Shown: piece after piece, positions 20,501 through 31,600 of the stretch | Numbering within the stretch: position 1 is the first letter of the stretch | Layout: the number at the start of each line of letters is the position of its first letter | NCBI GenBank assembly: GCA_905178155.1 | Contig: CAJINV010000004.1 | Coordinates: forward strand, 11,267,655 to 11,331,654 | Source of the DNA: Amoebophrya sp. A120 | Taxonomy: Eukaryota; Sar; Dinophyceae; Syndiniales; Amoebophryaceae | Reading direction: 5' to 3' | Length of the DNA: 64,000 nt | The notes under the pieces: model-generated | What the model saw: the letters and a program-made list of their open reading frames with translations, nothing else | The model's database searches: none | What the model was told of the DNA's origin: nothing | Program-made: the position numbers and the translations under genes

Positions 20501-23500
20501 TGATCCGCTAGAAGTAGCTGCTTTCTTCCGCGTGATAAGGATGTTCTCGATCTCCAACTGGTAATTCTCCTGAAACTTCTTTTTTTGGTCCGCAACCTGT
20601 TCCCGCAGCAAGTCACAATTGACCTGCGCGGTGTGGACGGTGTCCTCGTGCTCGCGATTCTTCTTCTGCAGGGATTCCAACAGACTCTGCTTCTCGACGT
20701 TCTCTGACCTGACCTGTTGCAGCTCCTCGTTCAGCTGCGCGCACGTCGTCTTTGCGTTGCGAATCAGCTCCTCCGCGTCGTTTTTGTACCGCAAACCCTC
20801 GTCCATAATTCCCTCGAACTCCAGGCGCTCGGCGGAAAAAGCTTCGCGCTCCTCGCGTAAGCTGGTCTCCAGCTGCTGAATCTGTGCGGCGGCGGCACCC
20901 GCGTCCTTGGCGTGTTTCACCTTTGTGATTGTCCATCTTGTTTTGATGTTTTGTTCGACGTAGGAGCAGTGAGAGAACAACTCCTCGCTTACGTTTCGTG
21001 TTCGACGTTTTCCTCATCGATCTGATCTCGACCACGTCAACAACAAAATTACAAAGTTTCATATTTAAGATAAAGTACTTCATGATGCCTGATTTCAAAT
21101 TCAATACAAGAAAGGCAGCGGTAGTTCATCAAGTACTAACTTAATACTTTCACTTGATCCACTTCTGCTTGCAGCTGCGCGTGACGCAATTGCCCCGACG
21201 CTACCTCGTTCTTCCGGGCCCGCTTCTCCTCCTGGAGTTCCGTATTGAGCGCTTGCACGCGTTTGCGCAAATCCGCTTCCGTATCCGCGCATTTTGCGAA
21301 TTTTTTCTTCAGATCCGCCACGGCCTGCCGGCTGATCTGCAGCAGGATCTCGTGGTAGAAGGACTCAAACTCCGCCCGCGCGTTATTCCGCAAATCGAAG
21401 TAGTTCGCCCGCACGTGGCGCAGTTCCGCGTGGAGGGACTGCAGCAACTTCTTGACCCGCTGCTTGAAGGCCGCGTGCGCGGTCGTCGTGCGGGCGCGCA
21501 CCTCCTCGAGCCGCGCTTCCAGCCCTCGCAGCTCCTCCGCGTGGGCCTCGCTCCGTGTTTCCTGCAGCTGTTCGTGCTTCACAACGGTCAGCTGCAGCTC
21601 TTTCTCCTTCGCGAGCACCTCGTCGTATCGAATGCAAACATGTCTGGGTCTGGAAGAATACGAACTTGTGATGCGCATTTCAGAACACACAAAAATTTCT
21701 CATGCATAGGCAGCAACAGTTGCCCACTTTCTGTCACCAAATTCAGGGATTTGTCATGCGGATTCGGCATTGCGAAGGCTTCTCGAAACCTGTGACGCTA
21801 GAGCTTCCATGCCAGACCTTCTGTGTCATGCAAAAACAGCATGACTCTCTCTTCCAGACCCAGACATATTTGCATTTGATACGTCGGTCAGAAGCGCGAT
21901 CTGCTTCTCCTGGGTCTCAAACTGTGCGTGCAGCTGTCGGTTGGAATCCTGCGTGGTCACCAGGTTTTGGAGCACGTTTTCGTTTATCCAATGCAAAAAT
22001 GTCTGGGTCTGGAAGAGTCACACTGTTTTTGCATGACGCAAAAGGTCTGGCATGGAAGCTCTAGCATCACAGGTTTCGAGAAGCTTCCGCAATGCCGAAT
22101 CCGCATGACAAATCCCCCATTTCGGTGACAGAAAGTGTGCAACTTTTGCTGCCTGCTATGCATGAGAGATTTTTCTGTGTTCTGAAATGCGCATCACAAG
22201 TTTGTATTTTTCCAGACCCAGACATTTTTGCATTTGATATCGTTCGTCTGTTGCTGGTGCGCCAGCTCGTTCTGCAGCTGTGCCACCCGACGCTGCGCGT
22301 CCGCGAGCGAAGACTCCGTGAGCTGGCGGTCGTGCTCTCTGGCTGCGGCGTCCGCGCGCTCCGACACAGCGGAAAGCGGTTGGATGTTGCCTGTTGTACT
22401 GTAATTTTGCTTGTCCTTGTTTTCGACATTTCGTACGCCGCTCCGTGCCTCGCGAGCAGGTCCTCGCGTTGATTCCGGAATTCCCTTCGCCGACCGTGGC
22501 ATCTTCCCCTCGGCCGCGAGGTTAGTAGTTGTAGTACTTCCAGTTTGCACGCCCAATCGCAAATCCGCTTGGCGGAGGAAGCGTCGCGCTGGCGAGCTTA
22601 TTGTTTCGCCCTCTGCGGAAGAGTAAACGAAAACCCCCTGTTGATGCGGGTGCACGCCCGGTGGAAAAGAACCACGCACCCGGGCGCCGCCTTGCTGCTC
22701 AAAGCTCGCCGCAGCAGAAGATACCCCGACGTCAACTGGCTGGACAACTTCTACACCCGCCGGAATGTTGTTTCTTGCACCGCCGGCATTCGTTGCGTCG
22801 ACGGCAATATTAGAAGTCCCAGCTTCTACTTCTGTTTTATCAATACTAGTTCCACCACCCCCTGCTGCTCTGTAGCTCTTTTGCTGGCTCTCTTCCCGCC
22901 AGCGCTCAAAATCCGCGCGCGTTCGCTCCTCGATGGACGAAGATGTTGTATTTGCCGCTACGCTTCGTTGATGTTCTCCTATTCCGGCTCCGGGCGAAGC
23001 CGAATTAGAGGACGAGCGACCGACAACTACACCGTTACCTTTCGCTTTCACCATCGTTTCCAGCAAAGCTTGCTGTCTCGGACCGGGTGAAATAGCACTT
23101 TCGTAACTCGCCGAACCGGATTTTTCTTCTCCGGGAGACCCAAAGAATTCGTTGTCTTCGGCGAGGGCGTGTTCGACCACGGGCAGAATTTTTTCACTAC
23201 TTCCAGGCGGGTGTTGGTTCAAAACATCTGCACCAGCATCTCCCTGTAGAAGTTCTGGTTGCCGTAGCGGTGACACTACCACGTTCAGATTGCTACTGCG
23301 AGAAGTAGTTCTTGCACTCTGCCCAGGCAAGGAAATCCCGGCAGCCTGCTGGTGCGAGGTCGAAGAGCCCGCGTCACCGGAGAATGCGGCATCTTCGCCC
23401 ACGATCTGCTTCAGGTATTCGTCGATCTCCCTTTGGTATACCGCGTTCTGCTCCGCCAGCGACGGCTTCGATTTTGCAGCTGGGTCGTCGTTCTTTCCCG

Positions 23501-23753
23501 TATTTCCACCTACTGCAGCATTGATTTTATTGCCGCTCGTCGACGTTTGGGGGGCACGCACTGCAGTCGTCGTTGAAGTAGTGGCAGTTGCAAAACACGT
23601 GCTGGGCCCGCTTTGCCCGGTGCCCACCAGAACTCCTGCGGGATGCAGGGTCGCGGTGGAGTTGTGCTGGTGGACACGAGTTCCTTCTGGGGCGATCGAT
23701 GTTCCTTGTTCACCTTCGCCAAGGGGATCGCGTGGAATAAATGGGTCCGCCAT
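17520..23753 (-). CDS. Long coiled-coil protein with many mobile introns
   Basis: The first ATG in frame is at 23753 (MADPFIPRDP). The first 400 or so residues are Ser/Thr/Gly-rich and disordered. From about 22400 leftward the product is heptad-rich coiled coil to the stop at 17520. Exons identified: 23753-22240, 21979-21887, 21625-about 21148, 20940-about 20543, 20357-20049, 19726-19612, 19179-about 19110, about 18820-18750, a tiny exon ending 18666, 18641 to about 18445, about 18318-18045, and 17771-17520. Each joins in frame, for example QQTNENVLQ, LTDDEVLAKEKE, ENILQRNYEE, EVETSASKDL and KQLAGNLEGL. A 41-nt exon near 18920-18960 with a GC donor is possible. The family could not be named. 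A basal-body, centrosomal or flagellar role would fit the architecture but is a guess. It holds at least five elements in 6.2 kb. Confidence 0.75.
18642..18665 (-). other. 24-nt intron in the coiled-coil gene
   Basis: On the minus strand the exon end CTGCAA is followed by GTAAAATCTTGACACTACTA and then TCAG, then GAGCTCC. It has GT and AG ends. Without removal the frame hits TGA; with removal the text reads AYDQELQELHRLQLAAAEA, a continuous heptad pattern. It is unusually short for a spliceosomal intron. Confidence 0.6.
19180..19611. mobile_element. Introner-like element, family 6 (432 bp)
   Basis: The ends are TATCCTGTGGAAAAACGTCC on the left and, read inward from the right, TATCCTGTGTAAAAACGTCC. 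The inverted repeat is about 23 bp. Flanking repeats are TTCCG (19175-19179, 19612-19616). Removal with one repeat joins CTG GCC GGA AAT TTG GAA in frame. The interior includes a CAT microsatellite near 19390. Confidence 0.88.
19727..20043. mobile_element. Introner-like element, family 5 (317 bp)
   Basis: The left end starts TATCAAAATGAAAAATCCCC and continues CCTCCCCATA; the right end is its imperfect complement ending in TTTGATA. Flanking repeats are GCGCT (19722-19726, 20044-20048). Removal joins ACC AGC GCC AGC AAG in frame (VETSASKDL). A related copy is in the RRM gene at 41851-42163. Confidence 0.9.
20358..20537. mobile_element. Introner-like element, family 7 (180 bp)
   Basis: The left end begins TATCGCGCACGGAAAAAAGC and the right end read inward begins TATCACGCGGAAGAAAGCAG; both then continue with CTACT and GC. 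Flanks match only weakly (GGAG and AGGA are offset), so the target duplication has decayed. Joining gives ATC CTC CAG CGC AAC, keeping the coiled-coil frame. Confidence 0.72.
21626..21881. mobile_element. Introner-like element, family 1, in the coiled-coil gene
   Basis: The left end is TATCGAATGCAAACATGTCT and the right end its complement with ATATTTGCATTTGATA. Flanking repeats are CGTCG (21621-21625, 21882-21886). The excised frame reads LTDDEVLAKEKELQL. The 256-bp interior shares about 150 bp of near-identical text, inverted, with the element at 21985, so they may be recent relatives. Confidence 0.9.
21985..22239. mobile_element. Introner-like element, family 1, in the coiled-coil gene
   Basis: It begins TATCCAATGCAAAAATGTCT and ends with the complement ...TTTGCATTTGATA. 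Flanking repeats are TCGTT (21980-21984, 22240-22244). Only about 100 bp of exon separates it from the element at 21626. Relative to that element its interior is inverted. Removal joins CAG ACG AAC GAA AAC in frame. Confidence 0.9.
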
Positions 23754-24892
23754 AATATCGACTTTTTTATTCCGGGCCTTTTGCTTTTCACTCACTGGAG
23801 GAATCAGGTCGTTATCATTTCCGAATGAGTTTATCTATAAAGTTTAACCCTACTCCGAATCCGATGTAATAGAAGCAAACGAATTAAGTGGTTTGCAGCA
23901 ATTAAAACTTGTGCCACCTTCAACCCCCGAGCTGCTAAGTGGTTTGGACTCAGCTAAGATGCGCCACGAGACCACCAGGTGTAACAGAGACGCAGATGGT
24001 CGTTTAGTCTTTGCCTCAAACAAAATCTTCTCACAAGCATGATCGGAAGAAGACGATTTATCTTCACAATCACAAACATTGCTTTTCTTCTTCTCTTACT
24101 AGCATAACTCCCTGTAGAAGTTGTATGCGACATTCTGCCTTTTTGCGCAGCTCCAGAAAAAATGCGATGATACGACTGAGGAGGGCAACACCCGCTGGCC
24201 GACCATCAGCTCGCAGCAGCAGAGCAGACGCAGATCTCTTCCAGCATGGTAAAGCCATACCGTCCTTCGTCCTCCTTGAAATCCAATAGACACGACACGG
24301 GACGAAAAACTGATGGACTGTGCCAAGGGGACCAGATCATGTGCGCAGGGATGGGCCGTCGACAGTGCTCGTCATTGAGCGAACAGTTCGTTGACAATGC
24401 TCCGTCGGAGAACAAACAACGACCTCATTTTGGTCTTTCCTCGCTCGCCTCATCAACACAGCATTGTTTTTTTTGTCTATAGTTCGAGTACTTACATAGT
24501 AAAATGATTTGCAATGCAAAATCCAAACGAAGTACCTACTAGTTTCAGTAGCGCAACGTAGCTGGGGGAAACAGAAACTGCGTTAGAGTCAGTGTGTACT
24601 AACGTGCTTTTGGGGATCTAAAGGGGAGTTGGTTTTTCCTCTTCGTAGTTTGATCGAAAGCTGATAAATATATCATCGGCAAGGGAAAATTAATTGGGGC
24701 TACAGGTAGGTGACAAAAATAGCGTGAATTTCTAAAATGGTTAACGAGAAAGTTCTGAATCTGATGGGAAAAAAAAAAATATTTCTAGTACAACACCAGT
24801 AGAAGTATCAAAATACGTACTATATGCGTGATAAGAACGAGTAATATCAAACAGAAACAGCTTAGTCAGCAAATGCAGATAGGTCATCGTTC
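23754..24892. other. Spacer upstream of the coiled-coil gene
   Basis: About 1.1 kb with scattered short frames on both strands. None shows a domain or splice chain. No terminal inverted repeats were found. Confidence 0.4.
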
Positions 24893-27700
24893 TCAGACCA
24901 CTACTCTCGTCGAATCGCCGGCACCGTCTACTTGTTCCGGAAGGTTTTCATTCTCCAGCACCTCTCGCATTTTCTTGGCACTTCGCTCGTCAAGCGCGGC
25001 GTCCTTCGCTTTTGTTGATGAAGCTGCGACCACGCCACGACCCCGTTCCGGCGCATGAAGAGTACCATCCGTGTACAGCGAGATGTTGACTTCATCCGTC
25101 GACAAGAACCGGGCTTCTGGCCGTGCGGAATCTTCTGAAGGTTCGTCTGATGTACCGGATTTCAACATCCGCGTTGAAGATTTGTTCATCTCCAGAAAAG
25201 ATTGGATTTCCTCCTCCGGTGGGATGGGCACCGTGGCCCACCACCAGTGCAGCGACTCCCCCAGAGGCTCGGCTGTCCGGCGGTACTCGCGCAGGTCCCC
25301 GTGCACCACCGGGGGTCTCTCACCGATGGCGCTAGTACCATCCAGCGGTCTGGCGACTTCTGCGTTCTCGCCGCTGCAGCACGAAGAAGACGCGTTTTCG
25401 TCTCCCTCCTGCTCAGGGACAAGCACGGTGTGGTCGTCGGTGCTGTTGAACGCCACTACTTCTTCCCCTTGCTCCTCCTTATGCGACGTTGGGACACTGG
25501 GGGGCGGACCTTCCTGCTGTCGCAACGACGGGAGCATGGGGTTGAAGGACTGCAGAGGGGTGTTGTGATCCCCGATGGGCGTGCAGGTGTAGTCGGATTC
25601 AGGGCCCTGCGGGTTGCAGGACAGGAGGCACCGCCCCCCCTCTTGTTCGTTCTTTTCGAAGCACTTTCGGTTATCGTCGCAGCACGGGTAGGCCGTCACC
25701 TCTGCCTTGATTTTGCAGTCCTCCACATTCGTGGCGCAGCTGTGAATCATGGGCGTGGTTGTTGTGGGATCGCCTTGCCCGGGGTCTGCAGTTGTGCTGG
25801 AGCTGGGCACTGGGGCTGGTGTTGTGCTGGGTGGGGTCGGAGTTGTGCTGGAGCTGGGCACTGGGGCCGGTGTTGTGCTGGGTGGGGTCGGAGTTGTGCT
25901 GGGCACGGGGGCGGGCTGCGGTTGGGGCTGCGGTTGTGGCTGCGGTTGTGGCTGAGGTTGGGGGTGCGGCGGCCAAAACCAGAGGTTCTGGTTACAGTGC
26001 CAGTCCGAGTAATGGCAGCTGACGAGGCAACTCGCCCAGCCGTCCTTTTTCGCGTAGCACTTGCGGTCCCCATCGCAACAGTTGCGGGCTTGGTAGTTAT
26101 AACCACATCGCTCATGACCTAACCGGCATTCGCCCCAGTGGTTCCAGCCTCCGCGTAGGGTGGCGAATGTAAGTGCCTTCACCTCGGAGGTTTCTGAATG
26201 CAGCGACTCCGATGCTGTTGAAGCGAAGGAGGTTTGCTGTGTGTCCTGGACTCCTTCTCGAGCAGGGGATGTAGTAACCAAAGTTCTTTGCTCCTCCTGC
26301 TCCGCCGCGTTGATGTCCTGAGCTGCAAGAAAGATGCTGCTAGAAGTGGGAAGCGGTAGGGTTGCGTTGGCGAAGTCCAACATGCTGCTCGATTTGTCTT
26401 CGGTATTAACCGCTCGGTCGTCATGTCCTCTAGTACTAGTGCTGAGCGAGCTGGCTGCTCCCTGCGTTGATCTCCTGCCCTTTGTTTCTAAAAGGAGCAG
26501 CTGCTTATCTCCTCCACTGACTTCCGTTTTTGCCCCTTTCTTCTCAACCTTGTCCCATGCTAGATGGTTATCAATGCCGTGTAGCACAGAAGGTTGTTCC
26601 TCCTCCTGCAGCAAAGTGCCACGCGACCCCGCTTTAGGCATTGTTCTTCCTGTCTCCAAAAAGGAGTGACCCGCGGTGTTCGTCCCGCTTGATCCAGTAT
26701 CTTGTTCGGGCGACACTGGCAAAGCAGTGTCGGCGAGCGGCCGGGCGGCGACCCTTTTCTCGATATCGCTGCAGCACCCACCAGGCTGTTCGCCGTCCCC
26801 GCCGCCTCCGACCTCTCCTGGGATCGGCGGGGGCTGAGCCGAGCCGGTGCCGGAGCCATCCCCGCCCTCTTGAGAGCCGTCCTCGTGGTGCTGTTCTTGT
26901 CCTCCCGTATTGTCGGAGCCGCCCGACCTGCCAAGACCAGCCACCTGCATTTTTTCTGGATCACCTCCGCCACTGAATTCAGGCTGCTCAGTCGTCGGTG
27001 GCGCCGTGCTCGTCTGCGAGTTGCTCGGCGGGACGGTGTTCGACGAGAGCGGGGCAGCACATTCAAATTTGCTGCTGTCGCACACCCCCTGCTCTCCCGC
27101 CACGCCCGAATCTGGCCGAATCAGGCACCAGGCGGTGTTTGAAAGCTTGTCCGGATAGCACGCCCGATCCGCGTCGCAGCAGTTCGGAGTGTCCGCGCAG
27201 CTGTGCCCCCAGCCACTGCAGGGGTTCCCGTGCGCGTCGGTCCCGGCCTCCGCGCCTTTTTTGCCTCTCGAACGACTTGCGGAGGTCAGGCTCGAAAGAT
27301 GTTGTTCTGCTGCAGTGGTGGCTCGACGTCCTGTTGCTGCTGTTGCGTGAGCAGTTCCCCGTCTTTGAGCGTTAGTAGTAGTCTCTCGCCGTCCACGCCG
27401 TTCCAGAACTCCTGCTTTATTCTCGATCTGCAAGGAAGAACTCGCCGCGGGTTCTTGTGGCTCTGGCGCTCTGGCTTTGTTTCTCGCTGGGGGAACAGCT
27501 TGTTTGGTCAGACGCAAACTTGTAGCTGCGCCACTGCTAGCATTGTTGGTCCTAGTCTTCACTGGTGGTGCGGTTGTACTTCTGCCCGGAGTTACACTGA
27601 TCGGCCCGGAGAGAAACGCCATTAGCGCTAGGGCGCCTGTTCGTCCTGACGATGAAAGCGGTGGCTGTTGCGCCGTTGATGTCATCAACATGGTGAACAT
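24893..27700 (-). CDS. Secreted-type Cys-rich protein with mucin-like linkers
   Basis: 935 residues in one uninterrupted frame from ATG at 27700. A hydrophobic run ALALMAFLSG near residues 23-35 could be a signal peptide or anchor. Three Cys-rich modules share the plan C-x-C...CC-DxxRxCY/F...C: residues about 160-192 (NCCDADRACY), 521-564 (NCCDGDRKCY) and 652-694 (PCCDDNRKCF). Between modules 2 and 3 lie a PQ repeat (about 574-597) and two tandem copies of a STTPTPPSTTPAPVPSS type unit. The rest is Ser/Thr/Glu-rich. The modules resemble small disulfide-knot or carbohydrate-binding-like domains seen in protist secreted proteins, but no family is claimed. A surface or extracellular role is inference. 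Confidence 0.72.
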   Translation of the reverse strand: MFTMLMTSTAQQPPLSSSGRTGALALMAFLSGPISVTPGRSTTAPPVKTRTNNASSGAATSLRLTKQAVPPARNKARAPEPQEPAASSSLQIENKAGVLERRGRRETTTNAQRRGTAHATAATGRRATTAAEQHLSSLTSASRSRGKKGAEAGTDAHGNPCSGWGHSCADTPNCCDADRACYPDKLSNTAWCLIRPDSGVAGEQGVCDSSKFECAAPLSSNTVPPSNSQTSTAPPTTEQPEFSGGGDPEKMQVAGLGRSGGSDNTGGQEQHHEDGSQEGGDGSGTGSAQPPPIPGEVGGGGDGEQPGGCCSDIEKRVAARPLADTALPVSPEQDTGSSGTNTAGHSFLETGRTMPKAGSRGTLLQEEEQPSVLHGIDNHLAWDKVEKKGAKTEVSGGDKQLLLLETKGRRSTQGAASSLSTSTRGHDDRAVNTEDKSSSMLDFANATLPLPTSSSIFLAAQDINAAEQEEQRTLVTTSPAREGVQDTQQTSFASTASESLHSETSEVKALTFATLRGGWNHWGECRLGHERCGYNYQARNCCDGDRKCYAKKDGWASCLVSCHYSDWHCNQNLWFWPPHPQPQPQPQPQPQPQPQPAPVPSTTPTPPSTTPAPVPSSSTTPTPPSTTPAPVPSSSTTADPGQGDPTTTTPMIHSCATNVEDCKIKAEVTAYPCCDDNRKCFEKNEQEGGRCLLSCNPQGPESDYTCTPIGDHNTPLQSFNPMLPSLRQQEGPPPSVPTSHKEEQGEEVVAFNSTDDHTVLVPEQEGDENASSSCCSGENAEVARPLDGTSAIGERPPVVHGDLREYRRTAEPLGESLHWWWATVPIPPEEEIQSFLEMNKSSTRMLKSGTSDEPSEDSARPEARFLSTDEVNISLYTDGTLHAPERGRGVVAASSTKAKDAALDERSAKKMREVLENENLPEQVDGAGDSTRVVV

Positions 27701-28790
27701 TGTCTTATATCGTGAAACCGAATAGAGAACGCGGGTGCGGGTTGTACTATGATGTAAGAGTAAAAGAACCCTGCTTGATGTCAGTCGTGGAGGATACGGT
27801 TGCAGCTAGGGAAGAAACATTTTTCCCTAGAAGGGCAGACAAATTTATGGGGGGAAAGGGGAGGCTATCTGTTTTGCTTTGTTTTTGTTGCGACGTTGGA
27901 CTCAAATGAATGTACAGCCAGGAGGATCAAGTTCAAACGGACGAAGCAACGTGTGCAACATTACGTACGAAACGAGTTTTACGAAAACGGGAAGTAGCGG
28001 TCTGTACGAAACGGGTTACGAAAATGGACGCGACAGGGAGCGCTGCAACGAGAGAAAAAGCAGAGCGACAACGAGTTGACACATGTCCACACGATAATTG
28101 TGGTGTCATCAATGTCCTCTTACAGCCTTCCAGAATTATCTGACAGACGACACCCAATGATAACGATTCTGATTTAAATCAGTCCGCACAAATGTTGTGC
28201 GACGCACTTGCGCCGGATATGAAAACCGTCAAAGCCCCGCGGAAGTTTGGTTTCGGTTTAGATAGAAAAAGATGTAAAGGCTCGGTGAAGAACACGGAGC
28301 TGCGCGGACATCACATATATTTCCACTACATCCACCTCCGGGAAAATAATCAAGCATGATTGGGTTCTTGTTCAGTCAAAAGCTGCAAAAGCGCGCCATG
28401 TGACAAAGAAGAGCTCAGATTTGTTGATTTCTCGTGTGACATCCGCCGTATAGCTTGAAGCTCAATTTCGAACCTCCACGCCAACGTGGCACAATCACAT
28501 GCTTTTATGTTCAGTTCAGCCAGTTTTTACACAGCCCTTGCATCTCCGTATCTATAATTACTTCGAATTCCTCATGCTAAAAATATTGATTTCGATTTCG
28601 GTTTGAGTATTTCAAAATGCCATAAAAACCTCGTTTCTTTAAAAAAGTTTCCTTCAAGTCGTCTACTAGCTACGATGGCCGTGGTCGTGGGAGGTGTAGC
28701 TGCCAACATGTTCTTGCCATCATGAACTTTGCTTTTACATTTTGTGTAAATGATGTTCTTCTTGGTCCCTCTTGATCGCTGCAAGTGAAT
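27701..28790. other. Spacer, no gene supported
   Basis: Upstream flank of the Cys-rich gene. Short frames only, with no repeat or RNA gene recognised. Confidence 0.4.
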
Positions 28791-28792
28791 TA

Positions 28793-29148
28793 GCCACGCC
28801 CCCTTTATTTGCAACTACCTGTTCATCGTGGTGCTCGGAGTGCTCCTCGTGGTCTATGGCGCTCTCAAACGTTACATCCTCAACATGACTTGTCATGTGA
28901 AGTCACTATCTGGCATCACACTGCACACGGTCAGGCTTCTTCGCATGACAAGTTCCCGACGCGCTCAATAGCATTAAAATCCGCCCCAATTTTCTGTCAT
29001 GCAAGACGCGCATCAAGGTCGCCCATTTCACTTTGGCGCTTCTTGCGTCACAAATTCATGAAACAGTTGAAAAAGTAACGTTTGAGAACGCCATATGGTC
29101 CTGCCCGTCGTTGCGGTCTGCACGACCTGTCTTAGTCACGACCCTACC
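28793..29148 (+). CDS. Possible plus-strand exon(s) with membrane helices
   Basis: An open stretch encodes NYLFIVVLGVLLVVYGA and is then interrupted by an element with CTCAAACGTTAC ends. If the element is removed as its sister copy appears to be (keeping one C), the frame continues RHMVLPVVAVCTTCLSHDPT and then a stop. That would give two adjacent hydrophobic segments. No start, flanking exons or family could be found, so this may be a gene fragment. It is one of only two candidate plus-strand genes in the window. Confidence 0.25.
28864..29086. mobile_element. Element with CTCAAACGTTAC ends, family 4
   Basis: The perfect 12-bp ends are CTCAAACGTTAC (28864-28875) and GTAACGTTTGAG (29075-29086). 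The interior has GCATGACAAGTT-type words also found in family 1 elements. No 5-bp flanking duplication is seen. A second copy with longer ends is at 59770-60003. Confidence 0.7.
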
Positions 29149-29149
29149 T

Positions 29150-30140
29150 AGCCGCCACAAGAGGACGGTCGGCACTTCTGCCCTCATACGTGGGAATCTT
29201 CTTCATGAAGGTACTTTTGTAATTGGTGTTCTTATCTGTTTTTCCGAAACTACTACAGGCCTCGCCCGAACGCTTTCTCAGCCCCTTGTCTGATAAAAGC
29301 AGCAAGCTCCGTGGATGTGGATGGCGGCACACAAGTTGCAGTAGAAGCTCGGTACTTATGATAAAGTATTTGAGTTGTGGTTGAGGAAAACAATTTCTAC
29401 AACAGGGCCATCGGCTTGGGCTTCACTTCCGGTAATATTATCCCTGCCTCATTCAAGTCAGTTTTCTGACGGCCCTAGAAGAAGTTCGCTGTGACACGAC
29501 AGACTGACCTTCAGGGAGCACTCGTCATGATGAAGATGAAGAATGAAAATAATGCATCGTGAGAAGATGTAAAGAAAGAATGCCGTGGTGGCGCACAACT
29601 GTGCTGACGGTGCCGGGATAAATGTTGAAGGACTTTTGGTGTGGAGTTCTTCTCGAGGTCAAGGGCTGCTAATTTTACTGCAAAATACGGAAAAAATCAG
29701 GCTGCTGGTATCACTATCATTGGTAAATGGTAATGGTGAAAAATTTGTACGGGCCTCGTGGAGGGTATATTGCTCTACTCCACCTGAAGAAACTGTGTGT
29801 AATGATATAGAATAAAGTGAAGATGTGCACTCGAGGCCACGCACTGCATAAACCCGCAAAAATGAATCTCAAGCGGCATAGCTGTAACTAAGTACTAGGC
29901 ACGGCGCGGCGACGCAGCGACGGCTGCGTCGTGATATTTCCTTACCCAATGCCTCGTCTGTTTAGTTGTGCTAATTCGCTTTATCCTTCCATGGCAGGAG
30001 CTAAAAGCGTAGGATGAGAGAAACGCGCCTCAAGAAACATCAAAGCTTGCCTGTCCTCCTCGGGTCTATGTTTCCTAATTGTGAAGTCCGATGTCGTGGG
30101 ACCGACGTGCATTCGTCATCCTTCGACGGTCCCCTGTGAT
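29150..30140. other. Non-coding stretch
   Basis: No supported gene. Frames are short and stop-rich. Confidence 0.35.
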
Positions 30141-30142
30141 GG

Positions 30143-31600
30143 CATGCTGTGATTCATCATCCTTGCCATGAATCCTCTTGCAGCATTAGAGCTTTCAGAA
30201 ATTAGTTCCCGGAGCAGTTCCTAAAAGCTTCGGTTTTCAAAAATTTTGAAGCAGGTGCGCAGGATCTGCGTTTCGACCGATAGTCCCGGTCTGACTACAC
30301 GTCCTACGCACGCGACTTACAGAAATCAGCTCCCAGGATTTCCGAGTTTTTTCTACATCCCCTCATTTGGACACGCGGATCGAACTTCCACGAGCAAAGC
30401 GCCAAAGTTCGGCACTTTGTGTGTGAAAGTTCTCTGGCAGCTGCGCGAGCTTTCTTCCGTAAGAGCACATCAGAACTCGCGCGCCTACAGCTTCAGCTTT
30501 CGTGCCTCAAAAAAATGCACTCCTGGGACTTGCGTGTTGCGTCTCCAGTCGCCACACTTGGACACACTGATGATCCTCGTGTCCAAGTGAGGCGATTGGA
30601 GACGCAGCACGCAAATCCTGGGAACTAATTTCTGTAAGTCACCTGCATAAGATTTGTGCCCAGATCGGTATTACCGGTGAGAAGACAAATCTTACGCAGG
30701 TAGCTTTCAGAAATTATTTCCAGGATCTTCGCTGCGTCAAGAATTTCGTGATGCGGCGGAAATCCTGAGAGCTAATATCTGTAACTCACCTGCGTAGGTT
30801 TTGTGCTCCAATAGGTATTGCCGATCGGACCACAAATCTTACGCAGGTGACTTGCAGCAATTTGTTCCCAAGGATTTTCGCCACATCAAATACTACCTCC
30901 TGGGGTGGCAGCGCACATCCGAGAAGTTCTCGAATGTGAGCGGACACACGAGGAGTTCTTAGATGTGAGTCTACGTCCGGGAATTCCTCGGATGTGAAGC
31001 CCCATCCGAGAAGTTCTCGGATGTGGGGTCCTGAGACCTAATTTCTGTAGGCTGCCTCCGTAAGATTTGTGCCCTGGCCAGCAAAACCGCTCTCTCTGAG
31101 CACCAATTTTATTCAGGTGACTCACAGAAATTAGCTCCCAGGGTTTGCGTGTTGCGTCTACATACACCTCGCTTGGACACGCGGATCGAACTGTCACGCG
31201 CAAGGCAACAAAGTTCGCAAGTACAGCCGAAGTGGCACGGCAGCTTTATTTCTGGCACCCCCCCAAGTGTTGCGTGCCTATCACAGGAGTCCTGTGATGG
31301 GCACACAATGTCAGAAAACCAGAAACGAAATCGCTACGCCGGTTCGGCTAAACTTGCGAATCGCCGCGCTCTGCGTGTGAAAGTTTGAACCGCGACTCCA
31401 AGTGAGGCAATTGGAGGCGCAACACACAAATCCAAAGAGCGCACTGCTGTAAGTCTGTCGCGTAAGATTATGCTGCGCAGTTCTTCTGACCTTCTAACTC
31501 TTGGATGCGCGCTCACATGTGAGGAGTTCTCGGATGTGAGCTCGCATCTGAGGAATTCTCGGATTTGAGTTCGATATCAACAAATCTTAGGAGCACACTT
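30143..31600. repeat. Cluster of related palindromic units
   Basis: Three imperfect palindromes of 115-120 bp share the same arm text. Arms are at 30614-30657/30684-30727, 30760-30805/30830-30878 and 31029-31072/31100-31145. The arms contain AATTTCTGTAAGTCACCTGC and GTAAGATTTGTG-like words. Single arms recur near 30195 and 30315. Between units lie 23-25 bp near-palindromic repeats of the type CATCCGAGAAGTTCTCGGAT (30910-31030 and again 31510-31570). No coding frame spans the cluster. Confidence 0.8.
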
